NCBI GenBank assembly: GCA_001302725.1
Contig: LIZU01000112.1
Coordinates: 1-5,303, forward strand
Direction of reading: 5' to 3'
Length of the DNA: 5,303 nt
DNA from: a candidate division Zixibacteria bacterium DG_27
GTDB lineage: Bacteria; Zixibacteria; MSB-5A5; DG-27
The translations under genes and the position numbers were made by a program. Positions within the stretch are counted from its first letter, which is position 1, and the number at the start of each line of letters is the position of its first letter. The notes beneath the pieces are model-generated. The model was not told the DNA's origin, did no database searches, and was given only the letters and a program-made list of their open reading frames with translations. Positions 1-5,303 of this stretch are shown in pieces.

Positions 1-515
1 TAGCCGCCGACCTTTTTGAGTCTGCGGGGATTGGAGATGTCAAGTATGACCAAGCCGCTATCCCCGTCAGCAACATAGGCCTTTTCCTTATACACAATGA
101 GGTCGGAGGCCTCGCCAGCGGTGTCGAAAGCGCCGATCTCTTTCGGCTTTTCGGGATTGGAAACGTCAATTATGCGGAGACCGTCTTCGCCGTCGGCAAG
201 ATAGAGATGATTCCCCTTCAGTTCGATTCGTTGGATAAGTCCCGGAGTGTAGATTCTCCCCTGGAGAAAAGGGGAGTTCGGCTCGGCTATGTTTAGAATC
301 AGAAGGCAGCCTCCGGCACCGACGTAGGCATAATCCCCCTTGACGAAAACAGCCCCACAGGGCCCGTAGAGAGCTCTCCCCACTAAATCTACGTTGACAG
401 ACTGAGCCGAAGTTGAAACCGGTTTCTCGACGGAGCCTTCGGGGCCGCACCCTGAGGCGAAGAAAAGAGAACTCATCAGAATCAGAACAAGTGTTAACCG
501 TGTGAATTCTCTCAT
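1..515 (-). CDS. LVIVD-repeat lipoprotein, N-terminal part (runs off left edge)
   Basis: Partial gene: 171 codons are readable from ATG at 515, and the frame is still open at base 1. The N-terminus is a lipoprotein signal: positively charged MREFTR, a hydrophobic stretch (residues 7-20), then FASGC with Cys23 as the likely lipidated residue. Ala at -3 is less usual than Leu. From about residue 53 the protein is built of repeats of roughly 42 residues, each with a pattern like 'YVADG-SGLVILDISNP' (about 53-92, 93-135, 136-171+). This is the LVIVD repeat, which forms beta-propeller-like surface proteins. The second and third repeats are near copies (LYLADGEDGLRIIDVSNP and AYVADGDSGLVILDISNP). 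A GAGG ribosome site (524-527 on the plus strand) sits 8 bases before the ATG. The gene starts 42 bases after the prmC stop with no terminator seen between, so co-transcription is likely. Function is unknown beyond a probable membrane-anchored, periplasmic or surface binding role. Confidence 0.85.
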   Translation of the reverse strand, partial: MREFTRLTLVLILMSSLFFASGCGPEGSVEKPVSTSAQSVNVDLVGRALYGPCGAVFVKGDYAYVGAGGCLLILNIAEPNSPFLQGRIYTPGLIQRIELKGNHLYLADGEDGLRIIDVSNPEKPKEIGAFDTAGEASDLIVYKEKAYVADGDSGLVILDISNPRRLKKVGG

Positions 516-557
516 CCTGGCAACCTCATTTTTGTGAAATCAGCAAGCCGCAAATCT

Positions 558-1442
558 TCACGTCCGGAGGGAACAGATCACCCTCTTTACCCTAGTCAGA
601 TCCTCGCGAATTCTCACCTCTTGGAAGCAGGACGCCGATTCGAGCAACCCTGTCACCTTTTTTGCCTGTCCCAGGGCCACCTCCAGAGCTAAAAGGACTC
701 CAGCTTTGAGGTAAGTTGGAGCCGACCCGATTATCCTTCTATGAAAAAAGAGACCTTCCTCCTCGGCGAAGAGGGCTTCAGACGGCTCGAAGTCCCTCAC
801 CTCTTTCGGGAGATTCCTTTTCTCACTTGGAGCAATGTATGGTGGGTTGGACACAATCGCATCAAATCTGTTCTCCGTGTCGACTTCGTTTTTGAGACTC
901 TCGAAAAGGTCGGAAGCACAAAAGAGCACTCGGTCATCAATGCCATTACGAAGGGCGTTCTCTCTTGCGACCTTCAGAGCTTCAACGGAGATGTCAGTGG
1001 CGATGATTCTTGCGCCCGGTAAGTTCTTCGCCAGCGCAATTGCGATGGCCCCGCTGCCGGTGCCGAGGTCTAAAACGAAACCCTCCTCTTTCCCCTTGAA
1101 GAAAGTCAAAACCTCCTCCACCAGGATCTCCGTCTCGGGTCGGGGAATGAACACCTCCGGCGCGACCTTCAGAGTGACATTATAGAAATCGCACTCCCCC
1201 AAAATGTATTGTAAAGGGAAACCGGAGGCACGCTTCTGCACCAGCCTTTCAAACTCTGTCCGGTGGATTTCAGACAAAGCTTCCTCGAGGTGGAGAAACA
1301 GTTCGGTTCGGTTAAACTTGGTCAGATGGCAAAGCAGAAGTTGAGTAGTAAGCTCAGGAGCCTCGACTCCCGCTTTCTTCAGGAAGTCCTCTCCCCAGAC
1401 CAAGGCCCCTCTGAGATCAGTTAGATTAACCATTGGAAGCAA
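558..1442 (-). CDS. prmC: PrmC (HemK), release factor glutamine-N5 methyltransferase
   Basis: This cytoplasmic enzyme methylates the glutamine of the GGQ motif in release factors RF1 and RF2, using S-adenosylmethionine, and so supports efficient translation termination. The 294-residue product has the usual family length and order. A helical N-terminal release-factor-binding domain (about 1-95) is followed by IPRPETE (99-105) and the SAM-binding motif DLGTGSGAIAIALA (125-138). Asp150 (ATD) is the expected ribose ligand. The catalytic SNPPYI is at 198-203, with NPPY at 199-202 binding the substrate glutamine. The chosen start is a TTG at 1442-1440, because a GGAGGT ribosome site ends 8 bases upstream of it. 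The ATG at 1433, three codons in, would be 17 bases from that site. The gene is not beside prfA here, its common partner. The lipoprotein gene follows 42 bases downstream. Family assignment is secure; the exact start is the only doubtful point. Confidence 0.95.
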   Translation of the reverse strand: MLPMVNLTDLRGALVWGEDFLKKAGVEAPELTTQLLLCHLTKFNRTELFLHLEEALSEIHRTEFERLVQKRASGFPLQYILGECDFYNVTLKVAPEVFIPRPETEILVEEVLTFFKGKEEGFVLDLGTGSGAIAIALAKNLPGARIIATDISVEALKVARENALRNGIDDRVLFCASDLFESLKNEVDTENRFDAIVSNPPYIAPSEKRNLPKEVRDFEPSEALFAEEEGLFFHRRIIGSAPTYLKAGVLLALEVALGQAKKVTGLLESASCFQEVRIREDLTRVKRVICSLRT

Positions 1443-1450
1443 CGGATACT

Positions 1451-1456
1451 ACCTCC
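1451..1456 (-). promoter_or_regulatory. Ribosome binding site that sets the prmC TTG start
   Basis: Read on the minus strand this is GGAGGT, a near-perfect Shine-Dalgarno sequence, with 8 bases between it and the TTG at 1442. That spacing is ideal for TTG and too long for the ATG at 1433, so it decides the start codon. It lies downstream of the stop of the small Tat-signal ORF (stop at 1478-1480). Confidence 0.7.
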
Positions 1457-1477
1457 ATCGGGCTTATATCCAGCCCT

Positions 1478-1675
1478 TCACGAATCCAGGTGAGGATACT
1501 GAAAGGCGGAACAGCCCCGACGGGGATCCCCGAAAAGGAGATGGGGGCTGGAACGCTTCCTGACAAGACCGGCCCTCTCTTCCCCCGGAGAGGCAAACAG
1601 GGTGCTGGGATCAAAACTGAAGAATAACAGTCCCCCGATCGCGATCACTCCAATGAATTTCCTGCGAGTCAACAT
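1478..1675 (-). CDS. Small Tat-signal-bearing ORF, possibly frameshifted
   Basis: The 65-residue product begins MLTRRKFIGVIAIGGLLFF. This fits a twin-arginine (Tat) export signal: TRRKFI matches the S/T-RR-x-F-L/K consensus and is followed by a hydrophobic core. Cleavage is plausible after LFA at about residue 28. An AAAGG ribosome site (1683-1687) lies 7 bases before the ATG. The mature part would be only about 37 residues and shows no recognisable domain, which is odd for a Tat substrate, since these are usually folded cofactor proteins. In the -1/+2 related frame of the same strand, codons continue open to a stop at 1426-1428 and read SILTWIREGLDISPMEVVS, which looks more protein-like than the end of this frame. 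The true product may therefore be about 80 residues, with a frame change around 1500-1600 and a short overlap with prmC. It is either a small exported protein of unknown role or the remnant of a larger gene. The signal peptide is the firm part. Confidence 0.4.
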   Translation of the reverse strand: MLTRRKFIGVIAIGGLLFFSFDPSTLFASPGEERAGLVRKRSSPHLLFGDPRRGCSAFQYPHLDS

Positions 1676-1691
1676 CACTATACCTTTGCTA

Positions 1692-1720
1692 TTGTCTTCG
1701 GCTATTCCTGAACATATATT
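1692..1720 (+). promoter_or_regulatory. Likely sigma-70-type promoter for the symporter gene
   Basis: TTGTCT at 1692-1697 (4 of 6 bases match the -35 consensus) and TATATT at 1715-1720 (5 of 6 match the -10 consensus) are separated by exactly 17 bases. Transcription would start near 1727, giving a leader of about 98 bases before the ATG at 1825. The AT-rich patch stands out from the surrounding sequence. No experimental support is available and promoter consensus in this lineage may differ. Confidence 0.4.
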
Positions 1721-1739
1721 CATACCAAATCTACCGCAA
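1711..1739 (-). promoter_or_regulatory. Possible divergent promoter for the Tat-ORF/prmC operon
   Basis: On the minus strand TTGCGG (1739-1734) and TATGTT (1716-1711) are 17 bases apart. They match the -35 and -10 consensus at 3 and 4 of 6 positions. This would start transcription near 1705, about 30 bases before the small ORF's ATG at 1675. The match is weak. Position and direction are what make it plausible: it sits in the only gap from which the minus-strand genes could be expressed locally. Confidence 0.22.
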
Positions 1740-1824
1740 GCAAACGTGATGCTCGAACCCGTCCCTATTTTAAGCTCTCCCTTCCATTCCGTCAACCGGA
1801 AACTGAGAAATCGGAGTCAGCCGT

Positions 1825-3198
1825 ATGGACAGTGTCCTTTCACTCCTAAGTAGCATTCAAGGTTACGTCTGGGGACCAGTTCTAATCGTCCTGCTTCTGC
1901 TGACCGGAATTTTTCTTACCCTCAGAAATCGGCTGGTGCAAATCCGGCGCCTCCCCCACGCCGTCAGCCTGATCTCTGGGAGATATGACAATCCTGAAGA
2001 CCGCGGGGAGATCACCCATTTTCAGGCTTTGAGCGCCGCCCTTTCGGCCACAATTGGAACCGGCAACATCGCCGGGGTGGGGGTGGCCATCGCCTCCGGG
2101 GGGCCGGGAGCAGTCTTCTGGATGTGGACCACCGGCGCTCTCGGGATGGCGATTAAATATACCAGCTGCATGCTGGGATTCCACTACCGGGTGTTTCATC
2201 CCGACGGCTCCACCTCCGGGGGACCGATGTATTATCTGGAGAAAGGTCTGGGCTTGAAATGGTTAGGGGTCCTCTTCGCCCTGTTTGCAATGATTGCGTC
2301 CTTCGGGATCGGAAATATGGTGCAGGCTAACTCCGTGGCCAAACCTCTCGAGGAGAATTTGGGAGTACCCACCTGGTTGACCGGCATAGTGGCCGCCACC
2401 CTGGTGGCTTTAGTCATAATCGGGGGCATCAGAAGGATTGGAAAGGTCGCCTCCCGAATTGTGCCGTTTATGTGCATCATATATGTCGTGGGTGCGATCA
2501 TCATCCTGATTGCAAACCTCGAGAAGGTCCCAGTAGCTTTCGGCTTGATTTTCAAATACGCTTTCACTCCCATGGCGGCCGGTGGGGGAATCTTGGGAAC
2601 TGCGGTACGTGAGGGGGTGGCCCGGGGAGTGTTCTCCAACGAATCCGGGCTGGGAAGCGCCCCCATTGCCCATGCCGCCGCCAAGACCAAAGAGCCGGTG
2701 CGGGAGGGTCTGGTTGCGATGGTTGGCCCCTTAGTGGACACCTTAATAATATGCACTATGACCGCTTTAGTGATCGTCTCCACCGGCGCCTATCATAGCA
2801 TCAATCCCGCCACCGGACAGGCTTTTACGAGCTCCCCTCTGAGCGCTCACGCCTTCAACCTGGGTCTGCCGGGGGTGGGAAAGTGGATTGTTACTTTTGG
2901 CTTGGTCTTTTTCGCCTTCTCGACCATGATAAGCTGGTCGTACTACGGAGATCGTTCCACGGAGTACCTCTTGGGGACTAAATTCATTTTGCCCTACAGG
3001 TGCGTCTTTGTCCTTCTCATCGTTGTGGGGGCGATCTCCCAGATTAGGTTCGTCTGGACCATCTCCGACATCTTCAACGGCATGATGGCTTTTCCCAATC
3101 TGGTTGGAATCCTTGGCCTTTCGGGAGTGGTGGCGAAGCTGTCCAAGGATTACTTCTCCAGGAAACACACCCCCTACGGAAGGGTCAAGCTGTGGTGA
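1825..3198 (+). CDS. Alanine/glycine:cation symporter (AGCS family, AlsT/DagA-like)
   Basis: Inner-membrane carrier that brings in alanine, glycine or related small amino acids, driven by Na+ (or H+). At 457 residues it has normal family length and appears complete. Family hallmarks are ATIGTGNIAGV (75-85), the signature segment GGPGAVFWMW (92-101), SGGPMYYLEKGLG (131-143), FSNESGLGSAPIAHAAA (270-286) and WSYYGDRSTEYLLG (371-384). The GTGN and SNESG loops belong to the substrate/ion-binding core in this family. Hydrophobic stretches fit about eleven membrane segments, for example at residues 16-32, 145-163, 186-201, 213-231, 300-320, 354-372, 391-406 and 418-436. The start is ATG at 1825, with GGAG (1813-1816) 8 bases upstream. 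It is transcribed away from prmC, from the promoter-like element near 1692-1720. I see no glycine riboswitch in the leader, although such switches often control genes of this family. The same-strand protease follows after 105 bases. Substrate specificity cannot be read from sequence alone. Confidence 0.95.
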   Translation: MDSVLSLLSSIQGYVWGPVLIVLLLLTGIFLTLRNRLVQIRRLPHAVSLISGRYDNPEDRGEITHFQALSAALSATIGTGNIAGVGVAIASGGPGAVFWMWTTGALGMAIKYTSCMLGFHYRVFHPDGSTSGGPMYYLEKGLGLKWLGVLFALFAMIASFGIGNMVQANSVAKPLEENLGVPTWLTGIVAATLVALVIIGGIRRIGKVASRIVPFMCIIYVVGAIIILIANLEKVPVAFGLIFKYAFTPMAAGGGILGTAVREGVARGVFSNESGLGSAPIAHAAAKTKEPVREGLVAMVGPLVDTLIICTMTALVIVSTGAYHSINPATGQAFTSSPLSAHAFNLGLPGVGKWIVTFGLVFFAFSTMISWSYYGDRSTEYLLGTKFILPYRCVFVLLIVVGAISQIRFVWTISDIFNGMMAFPNLVGILGLSGVVAKLSKDYFSRKHTPYGRVKLW

Positions 3199-3223
3199 TT
3201 CCCAAAGGTCAAAGAGCGGGCTC

Positions 3224-3242
3224 AAAGCAAGTCTTGCTTTTT
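3224..3242 (+). terminator. Weak intrinsic terminator-like hairpin after the symporter gene
   Basis: AAAGCAA (3224-3230) and TTGCTTT (3234-3240) pair perfectly around a 3-base loop, and the T-run extends to 3242 (five Ts). It begins 26 bases after the symporter stop. The stem has only two G-C pairs, so it may stop transcription only partly and allow some read-through into the protease gene. Confidence 0.35.
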
Positions 3243-3244
3243 CG

Positions 3245-3256
3245 AGTCTTAAGACT
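3245..3256. repeat. 12-bp perfect palindrome upstream of the protease gene
   Basis: AGTCTTAAGACT reads the same on both strands with no spacer. It lies 47 bases before the protease ATG. If TTGCTT (3234-3239) and TAAATT (3256-3261), which are 16 bases apart, serve as a weak -35/-10 pair, the palindrome falls between them, where repressors often bind. About one such palindrome is expected by chance in a window of this size, so it is suggestive only through its position. Confidence 0.25.
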
Positions 3257-3303
3257 AAATTAAAGGAGCTGAATAGGCCGCTTACACCCGAAGGAGACTC
3301 ATC

Positions 3304-5097
3304 ATGGAAAGGCTAAAACTCGCAGCGTTATCCCTTTCCCTGTTAGTGTTGATTATCCCCCTCCAGACTCACGGGGCCAAGGTAAGTGGACTAACTCCCG
3401 TAGAGAGAATTGAGAGTCTGTATCAACGAGGAGAGATCGGAAAGCTCCAGTATCTGACCTATAAGAGAGACCTCTTGATCGGCCCTCATTCTTTGCCGCC
3501 TTCCGTCCTTGGGGAGGGCTTTCGTCCCCTCAAGTGCGGTACCGGGATTGTGCTGGAGATTCTCAGGTGTATAAGCGACATTCCCGAGGAGCTGAGGCCG
3601 GATTTTCTCGAGCCCTTGACCAGGCCCGATAAACAAAAATACTTCGACACTCCCGGAGGTTATTTTCGGGTTCACTACGACACCTCCGGGGCTCACGCCG
3701 TCTACCAGCCGGAGGTCGATGTCGACCCCGCGGACGGACATCCCGATTACGTCAATCGCTGCGGGGAGTATTTTGATCGAGCCTGGGCATTCCAGGTCGA
3801 CACTTTGGGATATGATGCTCCCCCTTACGACGGCGGCAACGGAGGTGGGGAGGACTTATACGACGTGTATCTTCACAGTTACTATGGAGCCTACGGGGTC
3901 ACGTTTGGGGAATCGCACTCCAATCAGTATCCTAATCGTTCCGGATGCTACACCAGCTACATCTATTGCGATCCCACCTATGAGGGCTTCGGTTATCTCA
4001 ACCCTCTGTTGCCGCTGCAGGTGACCTCCGCTCACGAATTTTTCCACGCGGTCCAGTTTGCGTACAACATCTTCACCGACGGCTGGTGGATGGAAAACAA
4101 CTCCACCTGGATGGAGGACATCATGTGGGACGATGTCAACGACAACTACCTTTACCTCCCCTGGTTTTTCCAATTCCCCCACCAATCGCTCCTGACCGAA
4201 AATGGAGCTCACGAATATGGCCAGTTTGTGTGGGCGCAATTTCTCTATCAAAGGTTGGGACACGACCTCCTCCGCACCACCTGGGAATATGCCATCAATC
4301 TCCAGGCTTACTATGCCATTGGCTCCGCCCTGCTTGATTTCGGCTCCTCTTTCGATGCGGAGTTTGAGGAGTTCAGCCTCTGGAATTACATCACCGGGGA
4401 CCGGGACGACGGTTTGCATTACGAGGAGGGAGCCAACTATCCCAAGATCACAATCATGAGGACTCACAGCAGCTATCCGGTCTCAGGACAAACCTCCAGC
4501 CCCAACCCGGAGGGTTTGGCTTCCAGTTATGTGAGCTTCGAAAGCCTGGGGGAGGAGAAACATCTTCTGGTGCGTCTGAACGGCTCGGATGAGGCTCTTT
4601 GGGGAGCCAACCTCATCGGAGTCAAAACCGGGAATCAATACAGCTATACAGAGGTGCCCCTGGATGCCAACAACTATGGCTACGCCTTCATCCAGGATTT
4701 CCAGAATTACGAAAGGGCGGTTCTGGTCCCTGCGGTGCTCACCCCCGACACTCAGGACTACCCCTTTGGCTATTCCGCAGAGCTTGATTCTATGATCTAT
4801 GCCGTAGATGAGGACTTTTCCCAAAACCTGCCCAGGGATTTCGCCTTGATGCAGAACTTTCCCAATCCCTTCAACGCTCGCACTGTCATCAGCTATCAGC
4901 TCCCGACCTTTTGCAGAGTTCAACTGGAAGTCTACAATCTCCTCGGCGAAAAGGTGGCAACGCTGGTCGATGGTGAACAGAATCCGGGATACAGGACGAT
5001 TGCTTGGGAGGCCGATGATCTCCCCTCCGGCATCTATTTCTACAGACTGACGGTGAGGGACTTCGCCCGCACCAGAGCGATGCTGCTCGTGAAATAG
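3304..5097 (+). CDS. Secreted zinc metalloprotease (MXAN_6640-like) with C-terminal T9SS-type sorting domain
   Basis: Predicted exported protease of 597 residues. The N-terminus (MERLKLAALS, then a hydrophobic core to about residue 20) is a Sec signal peptide, probably cut near THG-AK (24-26). Residues about 27-115 may be a propeptide. The region around 120-360 resembles the MXAN_6640 family of putative metalloproteases: EDLYDVYL (183-190), then TSAHEFFHAVQFAYN (241-255). This contains HEFFH (244-248), with His244 and His248 as zinc ligands and Glu245 as the catalytic base. The following WMENNSTWMED (262-272) offers Glu264 or Glu271 as the third ligand, as in gluzincins. Cys215/Cys222 and Cys78/Cys89 could form disulfides. 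Residues about 516-597 begin QNFPNPFNARTVISYQLP and contain LEVYNLLGEKVATLVDG and LPSGIYFYRL, the pattern of a type IX secretion C-terminal domain (an FlgD-Ig-like fold is similar). AAGGAG (3291-3296) lies 7 bases before the ATG. Substrate unknown; surface attachment or release is inferred. Confidence 0.88.
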   Translation: MERLKLAALSLSLLVLIIPLQTHGAKVSGLTPVERIESLYQRGEIGKLQYLTYKRDLLIGPHSLPPSVLGEGFRPLKCGTGIVLEILRCISDIPEELRPDFLEPLTRPDKQKYFDTPGGYFRVHYDTSGAHAVYQPEVDVDPADGHPDYVNRCGEYFDRAWAFQVDTLGYDAPPYDGGNGGGEDLYDVYLHSYYGAYGVTFGESHSNQYPNRSGCYTSYIYCDPTYEGFGYLNPLLPLQVTSAHEFFHAVQFAYNIFTDGWWMENNSTWMEDIMWDDVNDNYLYLPWFFQFPHQSLLTENGAHEYGQFVWAQFLYQRLGHDLLRTTWEYAINLQAYYAIGSALLDFGSSFDAEFEEFSLWNYITGDRDDGLHYEEGANYPKITIMRTHSSYPVSGQTSSPNPEGLASSYVSFESLGEEKHLLVRLNGSDEALWGANLIGVKTGNQYSYTEVPLDANNYGYAFIQDFQNYERAVLVPAVLTPDTQDYPFGYSAELDSMIYAVDEDFSQNLPRDFALMQNFPNPFNARTVISYQLPTFCRVQLEVYNLLGEKVATLVDGEQNPGYRTIAWEADDLPSGIYFYRLTVRDFARTRAMLLVK

Positions 5098-5102
5098 ATC
5101 CG

Positions 5103-5303
5103 TTATGGAAAGCGAAAAAGCTGATAGAAACTGATGCTGGTCAATGAGCTCCCGACCTGTATGTTTGCCTCAAGGTAAGAAGCTTGCCGAAAGAGTTGAC
5201 AAGCTCACGTCCAAAGCATAAATTGAAGAGTCGCGGTTTGTGAGATTTCTGACCGAAGCAAGCATGTCCCTTGAGAACCGAAATGCCAGTGTCTCGGGGG
5301 GCG
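5103..5303 (-). pseudogene. C-terminal end of an unrecognised gene, apparently frameshifted (runs off right edge)
   Basis: Two same-strand reading frames together look like the end of a protein. From the right edge one frame reads DMLASVRNLTNRDSSIYAL followed by DVSLSTLSASFLP, and stops at TGA 5170-5172. A second frame, open from 5204, reads SYLEANIQVGSSLTSISFYQ then LFRFP, and stops at TAA 5103-5105. Joining them by skipping one base between 5173 and 5204 (for example in the CTTCTT run near 5177-5182) gives a continuous sequence of alternating polar and hydrophobic strands ending in an aromatic residue. That resembles the last strands of an outer-membrane beta-barrel, but I do not recognise the family. 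The stop is 5 bases from the protease stop, so the two genes converge tail-to-tail. The break could be a sequencing error, real decay, or my misreading of chance frames, since only about 65 codons are visible. Confidence 0.33.

Noticed and set aside
166..450. Arginine-rich 94-codon ORF on the minus strand
   Set aside because: It is an out-of-frame shadow of the LVIVD lipoprotein, whose frame has a lipoprotein signal, ribosome site and clear repeats.
516..557. Terminator between prmC and the lipoprotein gene
   Set aside because: No stem of useful length followed by a T-run is present on the minus strand, so read-through is more likely.
1433..1627. Plus-strand 64-codon ORF over the prmC upstream region
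   Set aside because: It is opposite the prmC start and the Tat-signal ORF, its product is unremarkable, and no convincing ribosome site was seen. Minus-strand signals explain the region better.
1727..1824. Glycine riboswitch in the symporter leader
   Set aside because: AGCS genes are often controlled by one, so I looked, but the conserved core elements are not recognisable and the leader is short for a tandem switch.
2232..2783. Long (183-codon) open frame antisense to the symporter gene
   Set aside because: It lies wholly inside a secure gene and its translation is low-complexity, with no domain or ribosome site. It is a by-product of the codon bias of the sense gene.
3856..4467. 203-codon open frame antisense to the protease gene
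   Set aside because: It is entirely opposite the HExxH-containing region of a strongly supported gene. The protein shows no recognisable motif and the frame is an expected mirror of the sense codon pattern.
4898..5158. Direct repeat AGCTCCCGACCT at 4898-4909 and 5147-5158
   Set aside because: About one exact 12-base match is expected by chance in a window of this size. One copy is inside coding sequence, and nothing else marks a mobile element or attachment site.

Overview
The window looks like a stretch of a Gram-negative bacterial chromosome, probably from the FCB superphylum (Bacteroidetes/Chlorobi relatives) or an allied candidate phylum. The main pointer is the last large protein. It has a signal peptide, a zinc-protease HExxH motif and a C-terminal domain of the kind used as a type IX secretion (T9SS) sorting signal, with the QNFPNPFN start typical of Ignavibacteria-, Zixibacteria- and KSB1-like lineages. 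No rRNA, tRNA, transposase, phage gene or CRISPR array is visible. Assignment to a named species is not possible from this sequence.

Layout. Positions 1-1675 read on the minus strand as a probable operon, in the order: a small Tat-signal ORF (1675-1478), prmC (1442-558, the methyltransferase that modifies the GGQ glutamine of release factors) and an LVIVD-repeat lipoprotein (from 515, running off the left edge). The gap between 1676 and 1824 holds divergent, overlapping promoter-like elements and no gene. Positions 1825-3198 (plus) encode a complete sodium:alanine/glycine symporter of the AGCS family. After a 105-base spacer with a weak hairpin plus T-run and a 12-bp palindrome, positions 3304-5097 (plus) encode the exported metalloprotease. 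From 5103 to the right edge the minus strand carries what looks like the end of another gene, converging tail-to-tail with the protease. It reads well only if one frame change is allowed near 5173-5204.

How the genes fit together. PrmC is a housekeeping translation factor and gives little context. The symporter and the protease lie in the same direction and could form a simple scavenging pair (external proteolysis, then Na+-driven uptake of small amino acids), but this is inference from adjacency. The lipoprotein and the protease both suggest investment in the cell surface.

The three complete large genes are ordinary members of known families. The less explained parts are two possible frame disruptions (about 1480-1600 and 5173-5204), the divergent promoter region and the palindrome ahead of the protease. 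I found no convincing evidence of a new multi-gene system.
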